The notes: generated by a model not told the origin, from the letters alone. A stretch of 54,871 bases of DNA from Nemertoderma westbladi (GCA_032718475.1 JAUCBJ010008311.1:1-54871); one strand, 5' to 3'. Counted from the first letter of the stretch, positions 20,528-32,986 are shown. Program-made: numbers and translations.

Positions 20528-21826
20528 CTATATATCGCGTAAAGGTCGTCCTTTAGTTTCTATATTGAGTAGAAGAGCTATGAGCGACGCTAATAATCCG
20601 AATACAACGTAGAACAGCACAGATGCCACTGAAGAATATGCGAACAACACTTGAGCTATAAATGGGGTGAGCAGACCACCAAGCTTACTGGATGCGCTGC
20701 ACACACTCACTCCCAGGGCCCGCATACGGGTAGCGTAGGTCTCCGTCATGTAGACGAAACCCGTCTGACTTGCCGCGCAGACAAACATCCTGGCCACGAA
20801 GACGACCACAAGCAGCCCGTCCGCCTCCATACAGATGAGAATAAAGCAGAAGACGACGGAGAAGCAGAACATCTCTAAGCCGATAGTAAAGCGTCGACCG
20901 ATCCTATCGATAAACATGAGGGAAATAAGCGCCGCTGGAAATTCGGAAACTAATGTGAAAAAGTAGTAGAGATAGTCAGTGGTAGTGAGAAGAGTGCAGG
21001 AGTGGCTGCAAGCGGATGGAGAAGTGGAGAGCGTGGATGAATATAGACAAACTCCTGGGGGAAGTTTCATTACCTCAACAGTGAGGAGCGGCAGCCCGTA
21101 ATAACACATTGTTACTATAAAAAATAGGAACAGGGCCAATATGGTAACTCGCGTGTAGGGCGCTAAGAAAAGGTCAAATACACGGCCCCTGGCCGCTGCT
21201 GAATCCACCGTGATGTGTTGCAACGGGCGGGGTGGAAGGTTGCTTTTATTCTCATCGGCGATGCTGCTGAGTGTGGCCCAGGCGCGGGCTTCATTGCCAG
21301 CGAGCAGGTCGAAACGAACGCTCTCAGGAAGGCGGAAGGAGCAGATAAAGAATACAAAGGATGGAATGGCGACAATGAGAAGCAGCCAACGCCAACCCAA
21401 ATAGGGCATCACAATCATAGATAACAAGGCCGAGATACAACTACCGGTGGCCCAAAAGAACTGCAAACCCACGAGACACTTCCCCCGAATGTGGACGGGA
21501 AGGAATTCGGAAAGGTACGGAGGAATCAAAGACAGACCCCCCAACCCGATGCCCATGACACCCCGAACCACGAGCAGGGTGGGATAGTTGGGGGATAGCG
21601 CGCTCAATGCCCCGTAGAAGCAGACCCACAACGCCGCTAAACGTACTGTAAACAATCGGCCATAACTGTCAGCCATCCATCCGAGGGCGGGACTTCCCAA
21701 AGTCATCCCGAGGTAGACTACACTCACTATCATCGCTTGTTCCCCGACACTCAAACGCCACTCGCAATGAACCGCCGAAGACAAAACGCTCAGAACTAGC
21801 AGCTCCATAGCCTCAGAGAGCCACAT
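20528..21826 (-). CDS. SVOP-like major facilitator transporter, intronless
   Basis: Member of the SV2/SVOP branch of the major facilitator superfamily, multi-pass membrane carriers of organelle or synaptic-vesicle type; the substrate cannot be read from sequence. Landmarks: WLSEAMELLVLSVLSSAVHC in TM1, the loop motif GSPALGWMADSYGR, GIGLGGLSLIPPYLSEFLPV, GWRWLLLI, LPESVRFDLLAGNEARA after TM6, the Cys-bearing lumenal loop before LVSEFP, IDRIGRR, and the terminal IETKGRPL. From ATG 21826 the protein has 432 residues, about 115 fewer than I expect for SVOP, because the start of TM1 and the N-terminus are out of frame (see the piece at 21850). The coding part has no intron, unlike vertebrate SVOP as I recall it, so it may be a retrocopy. 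The rest of the frame is clean. Confidence 0.78.
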   Translation of the reverse strand: MWLSEAMELLVLSVLSSAVHCEWRLSVGEQAMIVSVVYLGMTLGSPALGWMADSYGRLFTVRLAALWVCFYGALSALSPNYPTLLVVRGVMGIGLGGLSLIPPYLSEFLPVHIRGKCLVGLQFFWATGSCISALLSMIVMPYLGWRWLLLIVAIPSFVFFICSFRLPESVRFDLLAGNEARAWATLSSIADENKSNLPPRPLQHITVDSAAARGRVFDLFLAPYTRVTILALFLFFIVTMCYYGLPLLTVEVMKLPPGVCLYSSTLSTSPSACSHSCTLLTTTDYLYYFFTLVSEFPAALISLMFIDRIGRRFTIGLEMFCFSVVFCFILICMEADGLLVVVFVARMFVCAASQTGFVYMTETYATRMRALGVSVCSASSKLGGLLTPFIAQVLFAYSSVASVLFYVVFGLLASLIALLLNIETKGRPLRDI

Positions 21827-21849
21827 CAACCCGCAAAACGCGAGAAGTG

Positions 21850-21978
21850 TTACTTGCCGAATCCTATTTGATTAATAAACTCTTCTATGTGCACATTGCT
21901 GGCGTCATCTTCTTCGTATATCGTCGTCTTGGGTTCCTCGCTTGTCGGGCCGTCTTCTTCTTCCCCCCTTTTTTCCAT
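21850..21978 (-). CDS. Out-of-frame N-terminal segment of the SVOP-like gene
   Basis: ATG 21978 opens a 42-residue acidic frame, MEKRGEEEDG...FINQIGFGK, ending in TAA at 21850. In SVOP relatives the cytosolic N-terminus ends in a GFGKFQ motif directly before TM1. Here GFGK is followed immediately, in another frame, by VTLLAFCGLMWLSEAM, the rest of TM1. About four codons plus one base seem to be missing. I see no intron that would restore the frame. Either the gene is disrupted or the assembly has an error here. Confidence 0.6.
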   Translation of the reverse strand: MEKRGEEEDGPTSEEPKTTIYEEDDASNVHIEEFINQIGFGK

Positions 21979-22413
21979 GGTTAACGTTTCTCACATGTGT
22001 ATCTTGTGAGTATTTACGTATACAAATATAATACAAATACAGTATAATTACATTTAACGTACATTATATCATAAATGTACGCCATATATCATAAAAGATT
22101 AAATGGAGTTGAGTGCTGAGATCGCGCTAAGTGATTGGATATTATGATGTCCAATTAGTTAATTACTTATAATTGATATATATTAATTAATTTATTATAT
22201 AAACTATTACTTATACTAATTTATTTATATTTATATTTATCTACATCTAAATTATATCAGCAAACCTATCCACCCCTCATCTTCATCTTTCATATTTTCC
22301 TATACTAGAAAAATTATTTGTTTTAACTATTTGTTTTAACTATTTGTTCAAAATGCCCTGTTCAAACTATTTGTTCAAAATACCCTGCAGGGAACTAGGA
22401 GAATTTCCTCTCG
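21979..22413. other. 5' flank of the SVOP-like gene
   Basis: AT-rich region without a gene. TTGTTTTAACTATTTGTT is repeated near 22317-22370, and several TATA-like words occur, none convincingly placed as a promoter. Confidence 0.4.
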
Positions 22414-22804
22414 GATAATTGCCCTCCATACAATTGCCCCCCGAGGACAATTACCCTCCGGCCAATTACCCCCGATATCCTTAGCCTATAGTTTTATGCA
22501 ATTGTTTGGAGGGTATCATTGGGGCAATTGTCCGGGGGGCAATCGTCCGGGGGGCAATTGTCCGGGGGGCAATTGACCGGGGGGACAATCGTTCGGGGGG
22601 GGGAAATTGTCCGGGGGGCAATTGTCCGGGGGGCAATTGTCCGGGGGGCAATTGTCCGGGGGGCAATTGTCAGGGGGGCAATTGTCGGGGGGGCAATTGT
22701 CCGGGGGGCAATTATCCAGGGTGCAATTGTCCGGGGGGCAATTATCCAGGGGGCAATTGTCCGGGGGGAATTATTCGGGGGTAATTGTCTCCGGGGCAAT
22801 TCTT
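22414..22804. mobile_element. Foldback element of 15-bp G/C-rich repeats (copy 2)
   Basis: The right arm (about 22506-22804) is about 20 tandem copies of GGGGGGCAATTGTCC. The left arm (22414-22474) holds four or five degenerate inverse copies such as GGACAATTACCCTCC. Only about 30 bp separates the arms, so a long hairpin is possible. The unit differs at two positions from the GGACACTTCCCCCCC unit at 9466-10671, so both belong to one family. Because 15 is a multiple of three, both strands give open frames of Pro/Gly repeats; these are not genes. Confidence 0.7.
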
Positions 22805-23077
22805 CCCGTCACGGCCTTGCAGTGATTTGTTTGATATCATTGACTAATAATATGATACTGTCAAATGATATTAAAAACAAATAACAAGGGATGGACATGT
22901 TGTTCATCTGTCAATCAAAGGTAGCTAAGCAGTTCAAACTGGGTTTAAAAAAAGTTAAATCAAATCACCCCACTATTTTTCTCGACTAATTTCTGTAAAA
23001 AAAAAACACTTGTTTCCGGCATATCACTTTTCGTGACAACTTGACAACAACAGTGGCAGTTCTTCACCTACAGAACT

Positions 23078-23966
23078 CCACCTACTGGCTCCAGAAGTCG
23101 AGGAAATCCTGCCAAGTAGTACCTAACTGATCTAGACTTTGCTGATGACTTAGGAGTACTTTCAGAATCACTAGAGGGAGCCCAACGGCTCCTCAGCTCA
23201 TTCGAACATGCTGCGTCTAGTGTTGGTCTTTATATTAACTCCAGAAAGACCACAATTTTGACAGTTAACTTTGAAAGTCCTCAGCAAGCCTCTGATCGGA
23301 TGAGCATAAGCTCAAAAGATGGTATGCTTGAACATGTGGATGACTTCTGTTACTTGGGATCATGGATCCGGAAGTCAGGTGAGGACCTTCGAATACGTAA
23401 GGGAAAGGCATGGGCAGCCTTGAATAGGCTTTCCAGGATTTGGAAGTCACCGATAATTAATCGGAAACTTAAGGTCCGGTTATTTAGAGCAGCAGTAGTT
23501 CCAGTACTCATCTATGGGAGTCCATGCTGGGCTCTAACTGCTGAGGACACCAAATCTCTGGATGGCACATTCACAAGAATGCTACTCTTTTCATCTTCCT
23601 CTGTTCATTGTGTCAAGTTCAATGCACACATCTCCAACCAGACACTATATAACATTGGAGGTGTCTCATTGGTTCCCCCAAGCTTGACACTAGAACAAAA
23701 TCGCCTCCGCTTTGCAGGACATTGCTTTCGCCGTGAGGACCAGCCAGTGCATAATCTTGTACTTTGGCAGCCTCATGGAGTGAATAAGCATGGTGGACAG
23801 CCCATGACTTTCTTGAGACGCATCTTAAAGGACACTGGCCTTGAAGATGCGGATGATCTAGCAAATGTCATGGGTGATAGGGAGTTGTGGCGGTGCAATT
23901 TTGTCGATAAGCCGGCACAGCATTCTTAAAAATGCAGCTGCAATGCAGCATGCCGATCCTAGTAGG
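23078..23966 (+). pseudogene. 5'-truncated RTE-like LINE, C-terminal RT part (second copy)
   Basis: Begins in the RT domain (TGGCTCCAGAAGTCGAGG) with YLTDLDFADDLGVLSES (catalytic FADD), preceded by an in-frame TAG near 23118. It continues with HVDDFCYLGSWIRKSGEDLR, GSPCWALTAEDTKSLDGTFT and the C-terminal RLRFAGHCFRREDQPVHNLV...DRELWR, ending KPAQHS at 23929. A small rearrangement replaces the residues after FTRML. The 3' end GCCGATCCTAGTAGG matches the tail of the copy at 37861-47031 but lacks its long TAG microsatellite. Very similar to that copy at protein level. A dead 5'-truncated insertion. Confidence 0.88.
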
Positions 23967-24322
23967 AAGTTCTTGCTATTGGTGATTAATTGCTGAATAT
24001 TTGGTTTGACCTTCAATACGAATACAACAAAATACTTAAACAATTTTAGGTGAATAAGAAAACACACAGGTACACAAGGCAAAGTAAATTAATATGTTCC
24101 GCTGTTACCCAGTTGATCAGTAACAGGCAGCTTCCACATTCTGTACAATCATCAACCAATGGCGGTTATCTTACTGAGAACGTGCTACCTTTCTGATAAA
24201 CGATATTATGGCGAGAGGCCAAACACTCCCTGATGCCGGTTGCATAGCAACAAAATGACAAGGCAGTAAAATTTATTCAGGTAAAATGTCATTGATTACC
24301 ATAATAAAGTTAAGATGTATAA
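23967..24322. other. Spacer before the 43-bp satellite
   Basis: No reading frame, RNA gene or repeat I can support. It separates the truncated LINE from the satellite array. Confidence 0.5.
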
Positions 24323-27300
24323 TGTCCCGATTTGTAGAGTCCTGAACGATGATGAGTGAAACTATTAGTGTACCGATTAGTAGAGTCCTGAACGATGAGT
24401 GAAACTATTAGTGTACCGATTAGTAGAGTCATGAACAATGAGTGAAACTATTAGTGTACCGATTAGTAGAGTCCTGAACGAGGAGTCAAACTATTAGTGT
24501 ACCGATTAGTAGAGTCCTGAACGATGAGTGAAACTATTAGTGTACCGATTAGTAGAGTCCTGAACGATGAGTGAAACTATTAGTGTACCGATTAGTAGAG
24601 TCCTGAACGATGAGTGAAACTATTAGTGTACCGATTAGTAGAGTCCTGAACGATGAGTGAAACTATTAGGTACCGATTAGTAGAGTCCTGAACGAGGAGT
24701 CAAACTATTAGTGTACCGATTAGTAGAGTCCTGAACGATGAGTGAAACTATTAGTGTACCGATTAGTAGAGTCCTGAACGATGAGTGAAACTATTAGTGT
24801 ACCGATTAGTAGAGTCCTGAACGATGAGTGAAACTATTAGTGTACCGATTAGTAGAGTCCTGAACGATGAGTGAAACTATTAGTGTACCGATTAGTAGAG
24901 TCCTGGACGATGAGTGAAACTATTAGTGTACCGATTAGTAGAGTCCTGAACGATGAGTGAAACTATTAGTGTACCGATTAGTAGAGTCCTGAACGATGAG
25001 TGAAACTATTAGTGTACCGATTAGTAGAGTCCTGGACGATGAGTGAAACTATTAGTGTACCGATTAGTAGAGTCCTGAACAATGAGTGAAACTATTAGTG
25101 TACCGATTAGTAGAGTCCTGAACGATGATGAGTGAAACTATTAGTGTACCGATTAGTAGAGTCCTGAACGATGAGGGAAACTATTAGTGTACCGATTAGT
25201 AGAGTCCTGAACGAGGAGTCAAACTGTTAGTGTACCGATTAGTAGAGTCCTGAACGAGGAGTGAAACTATTAGTGTACCGATTAGTAGAGTCCTGAACGA
25301 TGAGTGAAACTATTAGTGTACCGATTAGTAGAGTCCTGAACGATGAGTGAAACTATTAGTGTACCGATTAGTAGAGTCCTGAACGAGGAGTCAAACTGTT
25401 AGTGTACCGATTAGTAGAGTCCTGAACGATGAGTGAAACTATTAGTGTACCGATTAGTAGAGTCCTGAACGATGAGTGAAACTATTAGTGTACCGATTAG
25501 TAGAGTCCTGAACGAGGAGTCAAACTATTAGTGTACCGATTAGTAGAGTCATGAACAATGAGTGAAACTATTAGTGTACCGATTAGTAGAGTCCTGAACG
25601 ATGATGAGTGAAACTATTAGTGTACCGATTAGTAGAGTCCTGAACGATGAGGGAAACTATTAGTGTACCGATTAGTAGAGTCCTGAACGAGGAGTCAAAC
25701 TGTTAGTGTACCGATTAGTAGAGTCCTGAACGAGGAGTGAAACTATTAGTGTACCGATTAATAGAGTCCTGAACGATGAGTGAAACTATTAGTGTACCGA
25801 TTAGTAGAGTCCTGAACGATGAGTGAAACTATTAGTGTACCGATTAGTAGAGTCCTGAACGATGAGTGAAACTATTAGTGTACCGATTAGTAGAGTCCTG
25901 AACGATGAGTGAAACTATTAGTGTACCGATTAGTAGAGTCCTGAACGAGGAGTCAAACTATTAGTGTACCGATTAGTAGAGTCCTGAACGATGAGTGAAA
26001 CTATTAGTGTACCGATTAGTAGAGTCCTGAACGAGGAGTCAAACTGTTAGTGTACCGATTAGTAGAGTCCTGAACGATGAGTGAAACTATTAGTGTACCG
26101 ATTAGTAGAGTCCTGAACGATGAGTGAAACTATTAGTGTACCGATTAGTAGAGTCCTGAACGATGAGTGAAACTATTAGTGTACTGATTAGTAGAGTCCT
26201 GAACGAGGAGTCAAACTATTAGTGTACCGATTAGTAGAGTCCTGAACGATGAGTGAAACTATTAGTGTACCGATTAGTAGAGTCCTGAACGATGAGTGAA
26301 ACTATTAGTGTACTGATTAGTAGAGTCCTGAACGATGAGTGAAACTATTAGTGTACCGATTAGTAGAGTCCTGAACGATGAGTGAAACTATTAGTGTACC
26401 GATTAGTAGAGTCCTGAACGATGAGTGAAACTATTAGTGTACCGATTAGTAGAGTCCTGAACGATGAGTGAAACTATTAGTGTGCCGATTAGTAGAGTCC
26501 TGAACGATGAGTGAAACTATTAGTGTGCCGATTAGTAGAGTCCTGAACGATGAGTGAAACTATTAGTGTACCGATTAGTAGAGTCCTGAACGATGAGTGA
26601 AACTATTAGTGTACCGATTAGTAGAGTCCTGAACGATGAGTGAAACTATTAGTGTACCGATTAGTAGAGTCCTGAACGATGAGTGAAACTATTAGTGTAC
26701 CGATTAGTAGAGTCCTCAACGATGAGTGAAACTATTAGTGCACCGATTAGTAGAGTCCTGAACGATGATGAGTGAAACTATTAGTGTACCGATTAGTAGA
26801 GTCCTGAACAATGAGTGAAACTATTAGTGTACCGATTAGTAGAGTCCTGAACGATGAGTGAAACTATTAGGTACCGATTAATAGAGTCCTGAACGAGGAG
26901 TGAAACTATTAGTGTACCGATTAGTAGAGTCCTGAACGATGAGTGAAACTATTAGTGTACCGATTAGTAGAGTCCTGAACGATGAGTGAAACTATTAGTG
27001 TACCGATTAGTAGAGTCCTGAACGATGAGTGAAACTATTAGTGTACCGATTAGTAGAGTCCTGAACGATGAGTGAAACTATTAGTGTACCGATTAGTAGA
27101 GTCCTGAACGATGGGTGAAACTATTAGTGTACCGATTAGTAGAGTCCTGAACGATGAGTGAAACTATTAGTGTACCGATTAGTAGAGTCCTGAACGATGA
27201 GTGAAACTATTAGTGTACCGATTAGCTGAGTCCTGAACGATGAGTGAAACTATTAGTGTACCGATTAGTAGAGTCCTGAACGATGAGTGAAACTATTAGT

Positions 27301-30300
27301 GTACCGATTAGTAGAGTCCTGAACGATGATGAGTGAAACTATTAGTGTACCGATTAGTAGAGTCCTGAACGATGAGTGAAACTATTAGTGTACCGATTAG
27401 TAGAGTCCTGAACGAGGAGTCAAACTATTAGTGTACCGATTAGTAGAGTCCTGAACGATGAGTAAAACTATTAGTGTACTGATTAGTAGAGTCCTGAACG
27501 AGGAGTCAAACTATTAGTGTACCGATTAGTAGAGTCCTGAACGATGAGTGAAACTATTAGTGTACCGATTAGTAGAGTCGTGAACGAGGAGTCAAACTGT
27601 TAGTGTACCGATTAGTAGAGTCCTGAACGATGAGTGAAACTATTAGTGTACCGATTAGTAGAGTCCTGAACGAGGAGTCAAACTGTTAGTGTACCGATTA
27701 GTAGAGTCCTGAACGATGAGTGAAACTATTAGTGTACCGATTAGTAGAGTCCTGAACGATGAGTGAAACTATTAGTGTACCGATTAGTAGAGTCCTGAAC
27801 GATGAGTGAAACTATTAGTGTACCGATTATTAGAGTCCTGAACGATGAGTGAAACTATTAGTGTACCGATTAGTAGAGTCCTGAACGAGGAGTCAAACTA
27901 TTAGTGTACCGATTAGTAGAGTCCTGAACGATGAGTAAAACTATTAGTGTACTGATTAGTAGAGTCCTGAACGAGGAGTCAAACTATTAGTGTACCGATT
28001 AGTAGAGTCCTGAACGATGAGTGAAACTATTAGTGTACCGATTAGTAGAGTCGTGAACGAGGAGTCAAACTGTTAGTGTACCGATTAGTAGAGTCCTGAA
28101 CGATGAGTGAAACTATTAGTGTACCGATTAGTAGAGTCCTGAACGAGGAGTCAAACTGTTAGTGTACCGATTAGTAGAGTCCTGAACGATGAGTGAAACT
28201 ATTAGTGTACCGATTAGTAGAGTCCTGAACGATGAGTGAAACTATTAGTGTACCGATTAGTAGAGTCCTGAACGATGAGTGAAACTATTAGTGTACCGAT
28301 TAGTAGAGTCCTGAACGAGGAGTCAAACTGTTAGTGTACCGATTAGTAGAGTCCTGAACGATGAGTGAAACTATTAGTGTACCGATTAGTAGAGTCCTGA
28401 ACGAGGAGTCAAACTGTTATTGTACCGATTAGTAGAGTCCTGAACGATGAGTGAAACTATTAGTGTACCGATTAGTAGAGTCCTGAACGATGAGTGAAAC
28501 TATTAGTGTACCGATTAGTAGAGTCCTGAACGAGGAGTCAAACTGTTAGTGTACCGATTAGTAGAGTCCTGAACGATGAGTGAAACTATTAGTGTACCGA
28601 TTAGTAGAGTCCTGAACGATGAGTGAAACTATTAGTGTACCGATTAGTAGAGTCCTGAACGATGAGTGAAACTATTAGTGTACCGATTAGTAGAGTCCTG
28701 AACGAGGAGTCAAACTATTAGTGTACCGATTAGTAGAGTCCTGAACGATGAGTGAAACTATTAGTGTACCGATTAGTAGAGTCCTGAACGATGAGTGAAA
28801 CTATTAGTGTACCGATTAGTAGAGTCCTGAACGATGAGTGAAACTATTAGTGTACCGATTAGTAGAGTCCTGAACGAGGAGTCAAACTATTAGTGTACCG
28901 ATTAGTAGAGTCCTGAACGATGAGTGAAACTATTAGTGTACCGATTAGTAGAGTCCTGAACGATGAGTGAAACTATTAGTGTACCGATTAGTAGAGTCCT
29001 GAACGATGAGTGAAACTATTAGTGTACCGATTAGTAGAGTCCTGAACGATGAGTGAAACTATTAGTGTACCGATTAGCTGAGTCCTGAACGATGAGTAAA
29101 ACTATTAGTGTACTGATTAGTAGAGTCCTGAACGAGGAGTCAAACTATTAGTGTACCGATTAGTAGAGTCCTGAACGATGAGTGAAACTATTAGTGTACC
29201 GATTAGTAGAGTCCTGAACGATGAGTGAAACTATTAGTGTACCGATTAGTAGAGTCCTGAACGATGAGTAAAACTATTAGTGTACTGATTAGTAGAGTCC
29301 TGAACGAGGAGTCAAACTATTAGTGTACCGATTAGTAGAGTCCTGAACGATGAGTGAAACTATTAGTGTACTGATTAGTAGAGTCCTGAACGAGGAGTCA
29401 AACTATTAGTGTACCGATTAGTAGAGTCCTGAACGATGAGTGAAACTATTAGTGTACCGATTAGTAGAGTCCTGAACGATGAGTGAAACTATTAGTGTAC
29501 CGATTAGTAGAGTCCTGAACGATGAGTGAAACTATTAGTGTACCGATTAGTAGAGTCCTGAACGATGAGTGAAACTATTAGTGTACCGATTAGTAGAGTC
29601 CTGAACGATGAGTAAAACTATTAGTGTACTGATTAGTAGAGTCCTGAACGAGGAGTCAAACTATTAGTGTACCGATTAGTAGAGTCCTGAACGATGAGTG
29701 AAACTATTAGTGTACCGATTAGTAGAGTCCTGAACGATGAGTGAAACTATTAGTGTACCGATTAGTAGAGTCCTGAACGATGAGTGAAACTATTAGTGTA
29801 CCGATTAGTAGAGTCCTGAACGATGAGTGAAACTATTAGTGTACCGATTAGTAGAGTCCTGAACGATGAGTGAAACTATTAGTGTACCGATTAGTAGAGT
29901 CCTGAACGATGAGTGAAACTATTAGTGTACCGATTAGTAGAGTCCTGAACGATGAGTGAAACTATTAGTGTACCGATTAGTAGAGTCCTGAACGATGAGT
30001 GAAACTATTAGTGTACCGATTAGTAGAGTCCTGAACGATGAGTGAAACTATTAGTGTGCCGATTAGTAGAGTCCTGAACGATGAGTGAAACTATTAGTGT
30101 ACCGATTAGTAGAGTCCTGAACGATGAGTGAAACTATTAGTGTACCGATTAGTAGAGTCCTGAACGATGAGTGAAACTATTAGTGTACCGATTAGTAGAG
30201 TCCTGAACGATGAGTGAAACTATTAGTGTACCGATTAGTAGAGTCCTCAACGATGAGTGAAACTATTAGTGCACCGATTAGTAGAGTCCTGAACGATGAT

Positions 30301-32986
30301 GAGTGAAACTATTAGTGTACCGATTAGTAGAGTCCTGAACAATGAGTGAAACTATTAGTGTACCGATTAGTAGAGTCCTGAACGATGAGTGAAACTATTA
30401 GGTACCGATTAATAGAGTCCTGAACGAGGAGTGAAACTATTAGTGTACCGATTAGTAGAGTCCTGAACGATGAGTGAAACTATTAGTGTACCGATTAGTA
30501 GAGTCCTGAACGATGAGTGAAACTATTAGTGTACCGATTAGTAGAGTCCTGAACGATGAGTGAAACTATTAGTGTACCGATTAGTAGAGTCCTGAACGAT
30601 GAGTGAAACTATTAGTGTACCGATTAGTAGAGTCCTGAACGATGGGTGAAACTATTAGTGTACCGATTAGTAGAGTCCTGAACGATGAGTGAAACTATTA
30701 GTGTACCGATTAGTAGAGTCCTGAACGATGAGTGAAACTATTAGTGTACCGATTAGCTGAGTCCTGAACGATGAGTGAAACTATTAGTGTACCGATTAGT
30801 AGAGTCCTGAACGATGAGTGAAACTATTAGTGTACCGATTAGTAGAGTCCTGAACGATGATGAGTGAAACTATTAGTGTACCGATTAGTAGAGTCCTGAA
30901 CGATGAGTGAAACTATTAGTGTACCGATTAGTAGAGTCCTGAACGAGGAGTCAAACTATTAGTGTACCGATTAGTAGAGTCCTGAACGATGAGTGAAACT
31001 ATTAGTGTACCGATTAGTAGAGTCCTGAACGATGAGTGAAACTATTAGTGTACCGATTAGTAGAGTCCTGAACGAGGAGTCAAACTGTTAGTGTACCGAT
31101 TAGTAGAGTCCTGAACGATGAGTGAAACTATTAGTGTACCGATTAGTAGAGTCCTGAACGATGAGTGAAACTATTAGTGTACCGATTAGTAGAGTCCTGA
31201 ACGATGAGTGAAACTATTAGTGTACCGATTAGTAGAGTCCTGAACGAGGAGTCAAACTATTAGTGTACCGATTAGTAGAGTCCTGAACGATGATGAGTGA
31301 AACTATTAGTGTACCGATTAGTAGAGTCCTGAACGAGGAGTCAAACTATTAGTGTACCGATTAGTAGAGTCCTGAACGATGAGTGAAACTATTAGTGTGC
31401 CGATTAGTAGAGTCATGAACGATGAGTGAAACTATTAGTGTACCGATTAGTAGAGTCCTGAACGATGAGTGAAACTATTAGTGTACCGATTAGTAGAGTC
31501 CTGAACGAGGAGTCAAACTATTAGTGTACCGATTAGTAGAGTCCTGAACGATGAGTGAAACTATTAGTGTGCCGATTAGTAGAGTCATGAACGATGAGTG
31601 AAACTATTAGTGTACCGATTAGTAGAGTCCTGAACGATGAGTGAAACTATTAGTGTACCGATTAGTAGAGTCCTGAACGATGAGTCAAACTATTAGTGTA
31701 CCGATTAGTAGAGTCCTGAACGATGAGTGAAACTATTAGTGTACCGATTAGTAGAGTCCTGAACAATGAGTGAAACTATTAGTGTGCCGATTAGTAGAGT
31801 CCTGAACGATGAGTGAAACTATTAGTGTACCGATTAGTAGAGTCCTGAACGATGAGTGAAACTATTAGTGTACCGATTAGTAGAGTCCTGAACGATGAGT
31901 GAAACTATTAGTGTACCGATTAGCTGAGTCCTGAACGATGAGTGAAACTATTAGTGTACCGATTAGTAGAGTCCTGAACGATGAGTGAAACTATTAGTGT
32001 ACCGATTAGCTGAGTCCTGAACGATGAGTGAAACTATTAGTGTACCGATTAGTAGAGTCCTGAACGAGGAGTCAAACTATTAGTGTGCCGATTAGTAGAG
32101 TCCTGAACAATGAGTGAAACTATTAGTGTACCGATTAGTAGAGTCCTGAACGATGATGAGTGAAACTATTAGTGTACCGATTAGTAGAGTCCTGAACGAT
32201 GAGTGAAACTATTAGTGTACCGATTAGCTGAGTCCTGAACGATGAGTGAAACTATTAGTGTGCCGATTAGTAGAGTCCTGAACAATGAGTGAAACTATTA
32301 GTGTACCGATTAGTAGAGTCCTGAACGATGAGTGAAACTATTAGTGTACCGATTAGCTGAGTCCTGAACGATGAGTGAAACTATTAGTGTGCCGATTAGT
32401 AGAGTCCTGAACGATGAGTGAAACTATTAGTGTACCGATTAGTAGAGTCCTGAACGATGAGTGAAACTATTAGTGTACCGATTAGCTGAGTCCTGAACGA
32501 TGAGTGAAACTATTAGTGTGCCGATTAGTAGAGTCCTGAACGATGAGTGAAACTATTAGTGTACCGATTAGTAGAGTCCTGAACGATGAGTAAAACTATT
32601 AGTGTACTGATTAGTAGAGTCCTGAACGATGAGTGAAACTATTAGTGTACCGATTAGTAGAGTCCTGAACGATGAGTGAAACTATTAGTGTACCGATTAG
32701 TAGAGTCCTGAACAATGAGTGAAACTATTAGTGTACCGATTAGTAGAGTCCTGAACGATGAGTGAAACTATTAGTGTACTGATTAGTAGAGTCCTGAACG
32801 ATGAGTGAAACTATTAGTGTACCGATTAGTCGAGTCCTGAACGATGAGTGAAACTATTAGTGTACCAATTAGTAGAGTCCTGAACGATGGTGAGTGAAAC
32901 TATTAGTGTACCGATTAGTAGAGTCCTGAAGTAGAGTTAAGGTAGAGTTAAACTTAGTAGAGTGAAACTATTAGTGAAACTATTAG
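24323..32986. repeat. 43-bp satellite array, about 200 copies, with higher-order repeats
   Basis: The unit is 43 bp, with landmarks GTGTACCGATTAGTAGAGTC, CTGAACGATGAGTG and AAACTATTA. Recurrent variants: GAACGAGGAGTCAAAC; a 3-bp GATGATGAG expansion; TTAGGTACC (2 bp shorter); GATTAGCTGAG; and GTGTGCCG. Rare variants recur at fixed distances: CCTCAACG at 26713 and 30244, and ATGGGTG at 27111 and 30642 (both 3531 bp apart); TCGTGAACG at 27578 and 28051 (473 bp, 11 units). So blocks, not only single units, were duplicated. The unit length is not a multiple of three and no frame stays open. Edges are ragged, with broken units near 24323 and 32930-32986. Confidence 0.97.

Noticed and set aside
22481-22884. 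Protein frames of Pro/Gly/Asn repeats on both strands
   Set aside because: They follow only from the 15-bp unit being a multiple of three. Every frame of both strands is open in the array.
24323-32986. Hammerhead ribozyme in the 43-bp satellite (CTGAACGATGAG...GAAAC resembles the core)
   Set aside because: The core word has an extra base (CTGAACGA instead of CTGANGA), and GATGAGTGAAAC leaves no room for stem II. No paired stems I and III were found on either strand.
24323-32986. CRISPR array
   Set aside because: Units follow one another without unique spacers, and the context is an animal genome. The same applies to 19581-20174.
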